DNA of 64,000 nucleotides from JAOUEA01 sp963790335 (GCA_963790335.1 CAWBOB010000003.1:62001-126000); one strand, 5' to 3'. Positions 1 through 8,791 are shown, counted from the first letter of the stretch. Numbers and translations are program-made. Notes: generated by a model not told the origin, from the letters alone.

Positions 1-998
1 GCGACTTCTTCCTGCCGATCTACTCCGACGTGTGCGAGCGGCTCGACGCGATGGCGCCGTTCGGAGGGGCCCGGGCGCGGAGCTTCCTCACGAACTCCGG
101 GACCGAGGCGGTCGAAGCCGCGATCAAGCTCGCGCGGTTCTCGACGGGTCGCCAGTACCTGATCGGCTTCTACCAGTCGTTCCACGGCCGCTCGATGGGG
201 TCGGTCACGCTCACCGCGTCGAAGGCGCGGTACCGCACGAACTTCGGGCCGTTGATGCCGAGCGTCTACCACTCGTTCTACGGTGACTTCGACTACCTCG
301 AGCAGGTGCTGTTCAAGCGCATCGTCTCACCGACCGAGGTCGCCGCGATCGTCGTCGAGTCATGGCTCGGCGAGGGCGGGTACGTGCTGCCCCCCGAGGG
401 ATGGTTCACGTACCTGCGCGAGCTCTGTGACCGGCACGGCATCCTGCTCGTCTGCGACGAGGTGCAGTCGGGCATGGGGCGCAGCGGCACGATGTGGGCG
501 ATCGAGCAGGAAGGCGTGACGCCCGACATCGTCACCGCCGGCAAGGGCATCGCGAGCGGGCTTCCGCTCGGCGCGATGATCGCGCGCGACGACCTGATGA
601 CATGGGAGCTCGGCGCGCACGGTTCGACCTACGGCGGCTCGCCACTCTCGTGCGCCGCAGCCCTCGCGACGTTCGACGTCATCGACGAGGAAGGGCTGAT
701 GGCCAACGCGTCGGCGGTGGGCGAGGTGCTGCTCGACGGTCTCCGCGAGATCGCCGGGCGACACCCGGTCGTCACCGACGTGCGCGGACGGGCGCTGTGG
801 ATCGGGGTGTCGTTCGACGACCACGATCGGAGCGCCGCGGTCGAGCAGGCCGCGTTCCGGCGCGGGCTGTTGGTGCTCGGATGCGGCGACGACGCCATCC
901 GCATCTCGCCCGCACTCGTGTTCCGCGAGGACCAAGCGCGGGTCGCCCTCGAGATCTTCGAGGAAGCGGTCGCCGAGGTCGAAGCCGTCGGAACGTAG
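1..998 (+). CDS. Class III aminotransferase, 5'-truncated by window edge
   Basis: The reading frame is open from base 3, so the N-terminus lies upstream of the window; about 331 residues are visible. It is a fold-type I PLP enzyme of the class III (ornithine/GABA/omega-amino acid) aminotransferase family. Visible marks are NSGTEAVEAAIKLAR (cofactor phosphate region), the aspartate in LLVCDEVQSGMGRSG and the Schiff-base lysine in TAGKGIASGLPLGA. The family moves an amino group from a terminal amine to a 2-oxo acid in the cytoplasm. The substrate cannot be read from the sequence. A second class III aminotransferase, a CoA-transferase and an AcuC-type deacetylase follow on the same strand, which suggests catabolism of an amine or omega-amino acid. 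No frame break is seen. Confidence 0.93.
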   Translation, partial: DFFLPIYSDVCERLDAMAPFGGARARSFLTNSGTEAVEAAIKLARFSTGRQYLIGFYQSFHGRSMGSVTLTASKARYRTNFGPLMPSVYHSFYGDFDYLEQVLFKRIVSPTEVAAIVVESWLGEGGYVLPPEGWFTYLRELCDRHGILLVCDEVQSGMGRSGTMWAIEQEGVTPDIVTAGKGIASGLPLGAMIARDDLMTWELGAHGSTYGGSPLSCAAALATFDVIDEEGLMANASAVGEVLLDGLREIAGRHPVVTDVRGRALWIGVSFDDHDRSAAVEQAAFRRGLLVLGCGDDAIRISPALVFREDQARVALEIFEEAVAEVEAVGT

Positions 999-1011
999 GC
1001 TGCCGACCACC

Positions 1012-1143
1012 GTGCAGACCGCGTTCATGGAGGCGCCCGGTTGGGGCGGCCCGAGCATGTGGTCGCAGGACTCCATGATCGTGATGGCCGACCCTGAGGG
1101 CAACGAGTTCTGCGTGGAACGCGGCCCGGGCGACGAGCCATGA
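1012..1143 (+). pseudogene. C-terminal remnant of a VOC/glyoxalase-like protein
   Basis: A 43-codon frame (GTG 1012 to TGA 1141-1143) ends with DPEGNEFCVERG, almost identical to DPEGNEFCVLLG at the end of the complete VOC protein that follows. It lacks the N-terminal two thirds of the domain and has no good ribosome-binding site. Its stop overlaps the ATG of the next gene (ATGA). The simplest reading is the 3' end of a tandem VOC duplicate whose 5' part was lost. Expression as a tiny peptide cannot be excluded. Confidence 0.6.
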
Positions 1144-1529
1144 GCTCGACGATCGACACACTCACGGTCGACTGCACCGACCCCGGAGTGGTCGGACGAT
1201 TCTGGGCTGAGGCCCTGGGTTGGCGGATCGTCGACCAAGGCGATGGCGAGCTCGAGATCGTCGACCCCGCGGGCCTCGACCGTCCGATGCTGTTCCAGGT
1301 CGTGCCGGAGCCGAAGTCGGCCAAGAACCGCTGGCACCTCGACCTCCGTCCGCGAACATCGATGGCGGACGAGGTCACCCGGCTCGTGCACACAGGTGCG
1401 AGTGTCCTCGAACGCATCGACGAACGTGACGGTTCCTGGACGGTGATGCTCGATCCTGAGGGCAACGAGTTCTGCGTGCTGCTGGGTTCCGAGGATGGCT
1501 GGTCGCCCGATGAGCGAGGGAGCGTGTGA
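1140..1529 (+). CDS. VOC family (glyoxalase-like domain) protein
   Basis: A 129-residue single-domain protein of the vicinal-oxygen-chelate superfamily, closest in style to the actinobacterial Glyoxalase_6 type. Visible features are the beta-alpha opening DTLTVDCTDP, FWAEALGWRI, the central WHLDLRP and the closing DPEGNEFCVLLG. Family members bind a metal or small hydrophobic ligand; many are of unknown function. It starts at ATG 1140 overlapping the stop of a degraded paralogue, and its stop overlaps the GTG of the CoA-transferase A gene, so it sits inside the catabolic operon. Its substrate is unknown. Confidence 0.8.
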   Translation: MSSTIDTLTVDCTDPGVVGRFWAEALGWRIVDQGDGELEIVDPAGLDRPMLFQVVPEPKSAKNRWHLDLRPRTSMADEVTRLVHTGASVLERIDERDGSWTVMLDPEGNEFCVLLGSEDGWSPDERGSV

Positions 1530-2449
1530 CGGCGTCGAAGCTCACCACGATGCAGGACGCTGTACGCGAGCTCGTGCGCGACGGCGACACCGTGGCGATC
1601 GAAGGCTTCACCCACCTGATCTGCTTCGCGGCGGGGCACGAGATCATCCGTCAGCGGCGCCGAGACCTCACGCTCGCCCGCATGACGCCCGATGTCGTCT
1701 ACGACCAGATGATCGGGGCGGGCGTCGCGACGAAGCTCATCTTCAGCTGGATGGGCAACCCCGGGGTCGGCAACCTGCACGCGGTGCGCAGGCGCATCGA
1801 GCATGCCGACCCCGCCCCGCTCGAGATCGAGGAGTACTCGCACTTCGGCATGGTCTGCCGGTACATGGCTGGCGCGGCGAACCTGCCGTTCTTCCCGATC
1901 CGGAGCTACTACGAGTCCGACATCCCCACGGTCAATCCCAAGATCGTGCCCATGACCTCGCCGTACGACGACGCCGACGAGGTCTACGTCGTGCCGCCGC
2001 TGCGCCCCGATGTCGCGATCGTGCATGCCCAGCGGGCCGACGACGCCGGGGACACGCAGATCTGGGGGCTGCTCGGGTGTCAGAAGGAAGTCGCGTTCGC
2101 CGCCGACAGGGTGATCGTCGTGGTGGAAGAGGTCGTCGACGAGTCGGTGATCAGGCGTGACCCGAACCGAACGGTGATCCCCGGCGCCGTCGTCGACGCC
2201 GTCGTGGAGGAGCCGTTCGCGTGTCATCCCTCGTTCGCACAGGGCTACTACGACCGCGACAACCGCTTCTACCTGGAGTGGGATCGCATCGCCAAGGAGC
2301 AGGACGGGCTTGACTCCTGGCTCGACGAGTGGGTCTACGGGCTCGCGAACCACCGGGAGTACGTGGAGAAGTTCGGCGCCGCGCACTGGGATTCGCTTCG
2401 TCCGGGCTCCGCGCCGAGTGGTGAGGTCGACTACGGCAGGTACGCATGA
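1526..2449 (+). CDS. CoA-transferase family I, subunit A
   Basis: 307 residues, starting at GTG 1526 overlapping the preceding stop. It resembles the alpha subunits of glutaconate/3-oxoacid/IpdA-type CoA-transferases: an N-terminal GDTVAIEGFTH segment (glycine-rich CoA-site loop) and LTLARMTPDVVYDQMIGAG. The matching subunit B follows with a 4-nt ATGA overlap, so the two form an alpha/beta enzyme moving CoA between an acyl-CoA and a free acid (or a ring-opening hydratase-type reaction, as IpdAB does in steroid degradation). Which acid is used is not readable. Neighbouring aminotransferases would supply semialdehydes or keto acids, so activation of such an acid is a fair inference. Confidence 0.85.
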   Translation: MTASKLTTMQDAVRELVRDGDTVAIEGFTHLICFAAGHEIIRQRRRDLTLARMTPDVVYDQMIGAGVATKLIFSWMGNPGVGNLHAVRRRIEHADPAPLEIEEYSHFGMVCRYMAGAANLPFFPIRSYYESDIPTVNPKIVPMTSPYDDADEVYVVPPLRPDVAIVHAQRADDAGDTQIWGLLGCQKEVAFAADRVIVVVEEVVDESVIRRDPNRTVIPGAVVDAVVEEPFACHPSFAQGYYDRDNRFYLEWDRIAKEQDGLDSWLDEWVYGLANHREYVEKFGAAHWDSLRPGSAPSGEVDYGRYA

Positions 2450-3229
2450 GTGGGCGTGCCGGCGACCTCGGCTACTCCAAGTCGGAGCTCATGATCGCAG
2501 CCAGCGCGCGCCTGCTGGGAGGCGTCTCGAACTGCTTCGTGGGCGTCGGCCTGCCGAACATCGTGTGCAACCTCGCCCAGCGGACGGTGGCGCCGCGCCT
2601 CCAGCTCGTCTACGAGTCAGGGGCATACGGGGCGCGGCCCGAGCGGCTTCCGCTGTCGATCGGCGACCCGACGCTCGCGACCGGCTCGACGGCGGTGACG
2701 AGCATGTTCGAGCTGTTCGCGTTCTACCTGCAGGCGGGGCTGATCGACGCGGCCTTCCTGGGCGGCGCGCAGATCGACCGGCACGGCAACCTCAACACGA
2801 CCGTGATCGGCGGGTACGAGCAGCCGAAGGTGCGGCTGCCCGGGTCGGGCGGGGCCTGCGAGATCGCGATCCACGCGAGGCAGGTGCTGGTGATCATGCG
2901 CCAAGCCCGACGATCGTTCGTGGAGCGGCTCGACTTCCGCACGAGTCCGGGACACAGCGGCGACCCGGCGCACGACGCGGCCCGGGGTTGGCACGGGAGC
3001 GGTCCGACGAGCGTCGTCACCGATCTCGCGACCTACTCGTTCGACGACGGCGACGGGTGAGATGACGCTGCGCACCACCCACCCGGGGATCACGGTCGAC
3101 GAGGTGCGCGACAACATGGGCTGGCATCCGATGATCGCCGACGATCTCGGGGAGACACCTCCTCCGAGCGACGAGGAGCTGCGCTTGATCCGCGAGGAGC
3201 TGGATCCGGGAGGGGTCTACACGTCATGA
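2446..3229 (+). CDS. CoA-transferase family I, subunit B (one-base frame break near 3056)
   Basis: Starts at ATG 2446 and reads to a stop at 3060, which would give only 204 residues. The family's usual C-terminus continues in the next frame from GEMTLRTTHPGITVDEVR to GGVYTS and a stop at 3227-3229. One surplus G in 3055-3057 explains the break: removing it gives a continuous protein of about 260 residues, the normal size. The catalytic glutamate of the beta subunit is likely the E in YESGAYG. The corrected end overlaps the next gene's ATG at 3226, as elsewhere in the operon, which supports the correction. A separate coupled peptide starting at ATG 3062 is a less likely alternative. Confidence 0.82.
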
Positions 3230-4143
3230 CCACGGCCGCCGGTGCGTTCGACGTGATCGAGCCTCCTGTGTGGTTCGGCCCGCTCCGGGAGCCGTCATGG
3301 CTCGTGCCGCGCGTGCGCGACGACGCGCCCCGGGTCGTGGTCTGCGCCGAGACGTGGGGCGACCAGCCGGTCGATGGTCACGGCCGGGATCTGCGCCTCG
3401 GCCTGCCGATGTATCTCGCGGAGGCGATCCGATTCGGCACCGACGCCCGAGCCGCCTCGCTGGCGGGGGCGATGGGCAGAGCGGACCCCACCCCCGACGC
3501 TGACATCGTCGTGCGGACCGCGGTCGCGCCCGACGGTGACGCGTCGGTCCGGGTACGCGTGCTCGACGGCTCGGGCGCCGCGCTCGACGAGGTCGTCCGC
3601 GAGGCGCGTGACGCGGCCACGCTCGGCGATGCGCTCGCCGGTCTGCCGCGCGCCTGCACCGATACGATCGCTCGCGCGGGGGTGCGGCCCATCTGGAACT
3701 CGCTCTACACGCTGCCCCAGGGGGCGTCGCTCGTCGCCTACGTTCGGGGACTACGGGCGTGCCGACGCATCACCGAGGAAGCCTTGCCGTCGACGGCCGA
3801 TGCCGCCGCCGTGGCCGAGCGCCGCGACGACGTGCACTCGACCCTCACGGCGCTCGGATCCCTCGCGACCAGCACCACGGAAGCCTTCCCGGCGTTGCTG
3901 TTCTTCGGTGGGGTGCTCGCCGCGCACGACGTCGGAGCTCCGATGGTCGGTGAGTTCCGGCTGCCCGTGAACTCGCGATCGACGACGGCCACGCAGCCGT
4001 TCGACCCGGTCTTCGCCATGAGCGCGTTGGCGCTGCGCATCTTCGGGGACCGCGCGACGAGCGATCGGCGTCTCGGCGCGTTGCAGACAGCCGACGGTGA
4101 TGGCATGCGCGCATGGATCGATGTCGTGCGCACGGTCGCATGA
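3226..4143 (+). CDS. Conserved-looking hypothetical protein, 305 aa
   Basis: Starts at ATG 3226 (ATGA overlap with the CoA-transferase B stop) and ends overlapping the next aminotransferase start, so it is translated as part of the operon. I do not recognise the family. It is soluble, with no signal peptide or membrane helix. It has an N-terminal segment VIEPPVWFGPLREPSWLVPRV, a middle VVVCAETWGDQPVDGHGRDLR, a helical C-terminal half with SLATSTTEAFPALLFFGG, and no metal or nucleotide motif I can name. Codon use matches its neighbours. Its fixed place between a CoA-transferase and an aminotransferase suggests an enzyme or accessory of the same pathway. Confidence 0.75.
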   Translation: MTTAAGAFDVIEPPVWFGPLREPSWLVPRVRDDAPRVVVCAETWGDQPVDGHGRDLRLGLPMYLAEAIRFGTDARAASLAGAMGRADPTPDADIVVRTAVAPDGDASVRVRVLDGSGAALDEVVREARDAATLGDALAGLPRACTDTIARAGVRPIWNSLYTLPQGASLVAYVRGLRACRRITEEALPSTADAAAVAERRDDVHSTLTALGSLATSTTEAFPALLFFGGVLAAHDVGAPMVGEFRLPVNSRSTTATQPFDPVFAMSALALRIFGDRATSDRRLGALQTADGDGMRAWIDVVRTVA

Positions 4144-5450
4144 GCCACGTCTTCCCACGGGTGCTGGACCGTGAGCTCCCGGTTGCCGTCGGCGCGACGG
4201 GAGCGTGGATCACGACCGCCGACGGGGCTCGGTACCTCGACGCCGCGGGAGGTGCCATCGTCGTGAACGTCGGGCACGGCGAACGACGCGTGATCGACGC
4301 GATCGGGACACAGCTCGAGCGGACCCAGTACGTGCACGGCACGATGTTCACGACCGGTGCCGTCGAGGCGTACGCCGATGCGCTCTCACCGCTGCTTCCC
4401 GTGGACGATCCGCGCGTGTACCCGGTCTCAGGCGGGAGCGAGGCGGTCGAGACGGCCTTGAAGCTGGCGCGGAGCTACCACCTGGCTCGGGGTGAGGGCA
4501 CGAGGTTCGTCGTGATCGGTCGGCGCAGCTCGTACCACGGGAACACGCTCGGGGCGCTCGATGCGAGCGGCAAGGAACCTCTCCGCAAGCCGTACACGCC
4601 GTGGCTCGGCCGGTTCCTGCATGCCCCGGCTGCCTACGAGTACCGCTGTGAGAATCCGCACCACCCGTCGGCGTGCGGGGCGTGGCACGCCGCTGAGCTC
4701 GAGCGCATGATCGTGCAGGCGCCGCCGAACGCCGTCGCCGCGTTCATCGCCGAGCCGGTGGCCGGCGCGACGCTCGCGGCGGCGGTGCCGTGCGAGGACT
4801 ACTGGCCGGCGATCGTCGACGTCTGCCGGCGACACGGCGTGCTCGTGATCGCCGACGAGGTCATGACCGGCATGGGGCGCACGGGCGCGTGGTTCGGCAT
4901 CGAGCGGTGGGGGGTACGGCCCGACATCATCACCGCCGGAAAAGGCACGACGAGCGGGTACGTTCCGTTCGGTTTCGCCGCCGCCAGCCGTGAGGTGTTC
5001 GAGGCGGTGTCGACGACCGGCTTCGTGCACGGCTTCACGTGGTCGCACAACGGCCTGGGCGCTGCCGCGGCCGGCGCGGTGTTGCAGGTGCTGCGCGACG
5101 ACGACCTGGTGGCGCGAGCCGCGTCGACGGGCGAGCGACTGCGGGCGGGGCTCGCCGACGCCCTGGCTGACCTGCCGATGGTGGGCGACGTGCGGGGGCT
5201 CGGCATGATGATCGGCATCGAACTCGTGCGCGACGCCGCTACCAAGGAGCCCTTCGACCGCAAGGATCGGGTCACCGAACGTGTCATGCAGGCAGCGCGG
5301 GAGAGCGGCCTGCTGCTCTACTCCTCGACGGCGCACGTCGACGGGCGCGACGGCGACCTCCTCATGCTGGGTCCGCCGTTCACGATCTCCGACGACGACG
5401 CCGACGCGATCGTGGAGCGCACCGCCGCCGCGGTGCGGTCGGTTGCATGA
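4140..5450 (+). CDS. Class III aminotransferase
   Basis: 436 residues from ATG 4140, chosen because it overlaps the upstream stop (ATGA) and the protein begins at the domain (MSHVFPRVLDRELPVAVG). PLP-enzyme marks are PVSGGSEAVETALKLAR, the aspartate in VLVIADEVMTGMGRTG and the Schiff-base lysine in ITAGKGTTSGYVPFG. The type resembles the aspartate aminotransferase family/omega-amino acid:pyruvate group. It is the second class III aminotransferase of the operon and differs clearly from the first, so the two probably act on different amines or successive intermediates. A cytoplasmic homodimer is expected for the family. Confidence 0.92.
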   Translation: MSHVFPRVLDRELPVAVGATGAWITTADGARYLDAAGGAIVVNVGHGERRVIDAIGTQLERTQYVHGTMFTTGAVEAYADALSPLLPVDDPRVYPVSGGSEAVETALKLARSYHLARGEGTRFVVIGRRSSYHGNTLGALDASGKEPLRKPYTPWLGRFLHAPAAYEYRCENPHHPSACGAWHAAELERMIVQAPPNAVAAFIAEPVAGATLAAAVPCEDYWPAIVDVCRRHGVLVIADEVMTGMGRTGAWFGIERWGVRPDIITAGKGTTSGYVPFGFAAASREVFEAVSTTGFVHGFTWSHNGLGAAAAGAVLQVLRDDDLVARAASTGERLRAGLADALADLPMVGDVRGLGMMIGIELVRDAATKEPFDRKDRVTERVMQAARESGLLLYSSTAHVDGRDGDLLMLGPPFTISDDDADAIVERTAAAVRSVA

Positions 5451-5469
5451 CCGAAGGTTGCGGCAGCCG

Positions 5470-6543
5470 ATGAGCGGCACCGCCGGCCTCGTGGTCGCGC
5501 CCGGCGCCGGGGCCTACGACCACGGGCCGGGTCACCCGTTGCGCCCCGCCCGGGTGTTGCTCACCTGGGAGCTCATCGAGGCCTACGGCATGCTCGAGCA
5601 CGACACGGTCGCCCGGCTCGGTGCCGATCCGGCCGACGACGCGACGCTCGGGCTCGTGCACACCCCAGGATTCATCGATGCCACACGTCGCGCGGGACAC
5701 GGGCTGGAGGGGCCGTGGGGCCGGTTCGGCTACGGACCGGGCGACAACCCCATCTTCGATCGGATGCACGAGGCGGCTGCGATCGTGGCGGGCGCGTCGC
5801 TCGAGGCCGCCCGCGCCGTGCTCTCGGGCGACGTCGCGCATGCGTTCAACGCGCCCGGCGGCCTGCACCACGCCATGCCCGATCGCGCCTCGGGGTTCTG
5901 CGTCTACGACGACCCGGCCATCGCGATCGCGTGGCTCCTGACGCAGGGCGTGGAGCGTGTCGCCTACGTCGACGTCGACGTCCACCATGGCGACGGCCCG
6001 CAGGCGATCTTCTGGGACGAGCCACGCGTGCTCACGGTCTCGATCCACGAGCACGCTCCGGAGCTGGGATTCTTCCCCGGCACCGGCGGCAGGAGCGAAC
6101 GCGGCGGCCCCCAGGCTCCCGACTCGGCGCGCAACGTGCCGCTCTCGCCGGGCACCGCCGACTCGGGGTGGCTCGCCGCGTTCCGCGAGGAGGTGTTGCC
6201 CACCGTGCGGTCGTTCGGCCCTGACGTGCTGGTCACCCAGCTCGGCTGCGACACGCACGAGAGCGATCCGCTCGCGCACCTGCGCCTCACGACGGACACG
6301 TACCGGGCGACCGCGGAGCTGCTGCACGAGCTCGCGCACGGTGCTGCCGCAGGAAGGTGGATCGCCACCGGTGGCGGTGGCTATCAGTGGGCGCGGGTCG
6401 TGCCGAGAGCGTGGACGATCTACTTCTCCGAGATGGCCGGGGTCTCCGTGCCCGACGAGCTTCCGGCGGCCTGGATCGAGCGAGCGGAAGCCGCGCTCGG
6501 CGATGCCGTGCCGCCGACCCTGTCCGACACGAGGCCGGCATGA
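5470..6543 (+). CDS. AcuC/histone-deacetylase-family amidohydrolase
   Basis: 357 residues from ATG 5470. The opening YDHGPGHPLRPARVLLTWEL is typical of AcuC. The zinc site is recognisable in VDVDVHHGDGPQAIFWDE (Asp and His ligands) and in QLGCDTHESDPLAHL (third ligand Asp). The catalytic tyrosine is in TGGGGYQWARV. Members remove acetyl groups from acetylated lysines (AcuC on acetyl-CoA synthetase) or from acetylated polyamines. The two class III aminotransferases upstream make an acetylated-amine substrate plausible, but AcuC-type regulation of an acyl-CoA enzyme fits too. Its stop overlaps the ATG of pyruvate kinase. Confidence 0.88.
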   Translation: MSGTAGLVVAPGAGAYDHGPGHPLRPARVLLTWELIEAYGMLEHDTVARLGADPADDATLGLVHTPGFIDATRRAGHGLEGPWGRFGYGPGDNPIFDRMHEAAAIVAGASLEAARAVLSGDVAHAFNAPGGLHHAMPDRASGFCVYDDPAIAIAWLLTQGVERVAYVDVDVHHGDGPQAIFWDEPRVLTVSIHEHAPELGFFPGTGGRSERGGPQAPDSARNVPLSPGTADSGWLAAFREEVLPTVRSFGPDVLVTQLGCDTHESDPLAHLRLTTDTYRATAELLHELAHGAAAGRWIATGGGGYQWARVVPRAWTIYFSEMAGVSVPDELPAAWIERAEAALGDAVPPTLSDTRPA

Positions 6544-7979
6544 GCGAGGGAACGGCCCAGACGCGCGCACCGAGCACCAAGCTCGTCTGTACGCTCGGCC
6601 CTTCGACGAACACACCCGCGTTCGTGCGTGGGCTCGTCGCGGCCGGCGCGTCGGTGTTCCGGGTGAACTTCTCACACGGCTCCCCCGACGATCACGAGCG
6701 AGCCGTTGGACTCGTGCGGCAGGCCGAGGCCGAAGGCGACCGTGCGCTCTCGGTGCTCGCCGATCTGCCGGGCCCGAAGGTCAGGCTCGCCACGATGGAA
6801 CCCGACCCGTTCCGCTTCCTGCCGGGTCAACCGTTCGAGCTCCGGCGTGAGGGGCCCGGCGACGAGGGTGGCACATCGACGACCTACCCGGATCTCGCGA
6901 ACGATCTTCGTCCGGGGGATCGCGTCCTGCTCGCCGATGGCGCGGTCGAGCTGGTGGTGCGAACGATCGACGGTGGAACCGTGGGGACCGAGTGCGTCCG
7001 CGGTGGCATCGCGCGAACCGGTCAGGGGGTGAACGTGCCGGCCGAGCGGCTGAGCCTTCCGGCCGTCACCGATCGCGATCGGGAATGTCTGGCCCGGGCG
7101 CTCGATCTCGCGGTCGACATGGTCGCCCAGTCGTTCGTGCGGGCCTCCGGTGACCTGCTCGAGCTGCGCGCGATCATGGGCGAGCGTGCCGTGCCGGTCG
7201 TGGCCAAGATCGAGACGAAGCCCGCGATCGAGAACGTCGACGCGATCCTCGAGGTGGCCGACGCCATCATGGTGGCCCGGGGCGACCTCGGGGTCGAGCT
7301 TCCGATGGAACAGATCCCGCTGCTGCAGAAGGACCTGCTGCGCCGGGCGCGCGATGCCGGCTGTCCCGTCGTGGTCGCGACGCAGATGCTCGAATCGATG
7401 ACGCGTGCTCCGAGGCCGACGCGTGCCGAGGCGTCCGACGTGGCCAACGCCGTGCTCGACGGCGCCGACGCGATCATGCTCTCGGGAGAGACCGCGATCG
7501 GTGACTACCCGTTCGAGGCAGCCGCAGCCGCGACGAGGATCGCCGCCGCCGTCGAATCACGCGCCGCCGACTACCGGGCCGCCCAACCAGCCTGCCGGCA
7601 CCGGGGCGAAGCAGCCGCGGTCGCGCATGCCGTCGCTGCCGTCGCCACCTCCGAATCCGACGTCGTGGCGATCACCTGCTACACCGAGACCGGTCGCACC
7701 GCGCGGCTGCTCTCGGCCGAACGCCCGTCGAGCCCGATCTACGCCTTCATGCCCGATCCGCTCGTGCGCAGGGTCTCCACGTTGCACTGGGGCGTGGTGC
7801 CGCTTCCGTCCGATCGTCCGCACGACACCGATGCCATGATCGCGCTCATGGACGCAGGCGTGCGCGACCGTGGCCTGGTGGCTCCCGGCGAGTTGGTGGT
7901 CATGGCGGCGTCCTCGCCGGTGGGGCGGACCAGGACGAACATGCTCAAACTGCACCAGGTGGGCTCACCCGTCCGCTGA
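6540..7979 (+). CDS. pyk: Pyruvate kinase
   Basis: 479 residues, normal length, from ATG 6540 (ATGA overlap with the deacetylase). It converts phosphoenolpyruvate and ADP to pyruvate and ATP. Recognisable family segments are STKLVCTLGPS at the N-terminus, FRVNFSHG, the active-site lysine in VVAKIETKPAIEN, the metal/phosphate segment MVARGDLGVELP, ATQMLESM and MLSGETAIGDYP. Its coupling to the amine-catabolic operon is unusual for a central glycolytic gene and may only reflect read-through. It converges with the DUF2017 gene and overlaps it by 15 nt. Confidence 0.96.
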   Translation: MSEGTAQTRAPSTKLVCTLGPSTNTPAFVRGLVAAGASVFRVNFSHGSPDDHERAVGLVRQAEAEGDRALSVLADLPGPKVRLATMEPDPFRFLPGQPFELRREGPGDEGGTSTTYPDLANDLRPGDRVLLADGAVELVVRTIDGGTVGTECVRGGIARTGQGVNVPAERLSLPAVTDRDRECLARALDLAVDMVAQSFVRASGDLLELRAIMGERAVPVVAKIETKPAIENVDAILEVADAIMVARGDLGVELPMEQIPLLQKDLLRRARDAGCPVVVATQMLESMTRAPRPTRAEASDVANAVLDGADAIMLSGETAIGDYPFEAAAAATRIAAAVESRAADYRAAQPACRHRGEAAAVAHAVAAVATSESDVVAITCYTETGRTARLLSAERPSSPIYAFMPDPLVRRVSTLHWGVVPLPSDRPHDTDAMIALMDAGVRDRGLVAPGELVVMAASSPVGRTRTNMLKLHQVGSPVR

Positions 7980-8462
7980 GGCATCCTCGTCGAGCGCATC
8001 GATCGTCCAGCCTTCGAGCCAGGTGAGGTACACGTAGAGCGAGAACATCTGGGCAGCCTCGTCGTCGCCCTCGAAGTCGGCCTCGACCGAGTCCTCGGTC
8101 ACGCCGATCCGGGTGCCGATCACGAGTCGGATCGAGTTCAGCGAGCCGAGCCATGCGAGCAGCTCGTCCTCGGTCAGCTCGTCGGCGCCGAGCGTGCGTT
8201 CCACGGTGTCGAGCGCCTCCAGCTTGCCGAGGAGCAGGTCGCCGCCGTGGCGATGCTCGTACTCCAGGTTGCCCAGCACGTCGTCGGGCAGCGCGGGCGG
8301 GAACATCCGCGCCACCGCTTCGTCGCTCGAGGGGTGCTCGGAGGTGAGCAAGGTCCTCAGCTGCTCGCTGAAGGTGCCCACGGCGTCTCGTTCCCGCGCC
8401 GAGAGCCGCAGGCCGAACCGATCGGGTTCCAGGCGATGAACCGGGCCCTTCCTGAGGCGCAT
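7965..8462 (-). CDS. DUF2017 family protein
   Basis: 165 residues from ATG at 8462-8460. The sequence (MRLRKGPVHRL at the start, LNSIRLVIGTRIGV in the middle, YVYLTWLEGWTIDAL at the end) matches the actinobacterial DUF2017 family, which is almost always encoded directly behind clpS. Here too its start overlaps the clpS stop by one base, so the two are co-translated. The molecular role is unknown; the conserved pairing implies a link to ClpS/ClpAP-type proteolysis. Its 3' end runs 15 nt into the end of pyk on the opposite strand. Confidence 0.85.
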   Translation of the reverse strand: MRLRKGPVHRLEPDRFGLRLSARERDAVGTFSEQLRTLLTSEHPSSDEAVARMFPPALPDDVLGNLEYEHRHGGDLLLGKLEALDTVERTLGADELTEDELLAWLGSLNSIRLVIGTRIGVTEDSVEADFEGDDEAAQMFSLYVYLTWLEGWTIDALDEDASADG

Positions 8463-8791
8463 CAGCGGTCCTTCTGCATCGTCGCCCACAAGCCGTAGGC
8501 GTGCAGGCGGGCGACGTCGCGCTCGGCCTCGTCCTTCGTGCCGTTCGACACGACCGCCTTGCCCTTGGTGTGCACGTCCCACATCAGCTTCTCGGCCTTC
8601 GCCCTGGGGAAGCCGAACAGCTTCTGGAAGACCCAGGTCACGTAGTTCATCAGGTTGATGGGGTCGTTCCACACGAGCACGATCCACGGCACGTCGGGCT
8701 CGATGTGCTCGACGACATCCGGCCGGCCGATCTCCACGGGCGCCGTGCTCGCGGCCGACGGGGACGGGGGTTCCGCTCTGCGATGCTGCAC
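8462..8791 (-). CDS. clpS: ATP-dependent Clp protease adaptor ClpS
   Basis: 109 residues from GTG 8791. ClpS binds the ClpC/ClpA N-domain and delivers N-degron substrates. The family core is complete: VPWIVLVWNDPINLMNYV (the substrate-binding DP pair), FQKLFGFPRAKAEKLM, VHTKGKAVV and HAYGLWATMQKDR. The N-terminal 30 residues before VEHIEPDVPW are a Pro/Ala-rich tail. A GTG at 8737 is an alternative start giving a more usual length. The 8791 start would leave only 2 nt to the divergent gene at 8794, so the true start is uncertain. Co-translated with DUF2017. Confidence 0.92.
   Translation of the reverse strand: MQHRRAEPPSPSAASTAPVEIGRPDVVEHIEPDVPWIVLVWNDPINLMNYVTWVFQKLFGFPRAKAEKLMWDVHTKGKAVVSNGTKDEAERDVARLHAYGLWATMQKDR
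8782..8787 (+). promoter_or_regulatory. -10 box of a leaderless promoter
   Basis: GATGCT lies six bases before the ATG at 8794. With the usual 6-7 nt distance from -10 box to transcription start, the mRNA would begin at or next to the start codon, a leaderless layout common in Actinobacteria. No convincing -35 box is visible. It overlaps the proposed 5' end of the divergent clpS. Confidence 0.4.

Noticed and set aside
3062..3229. A separate 55-codon gene starting at ATG 3062
   Set aside because: Its sequence is the normal C-terminus of CoA-transferase subunit B; one surplus G explains the break.
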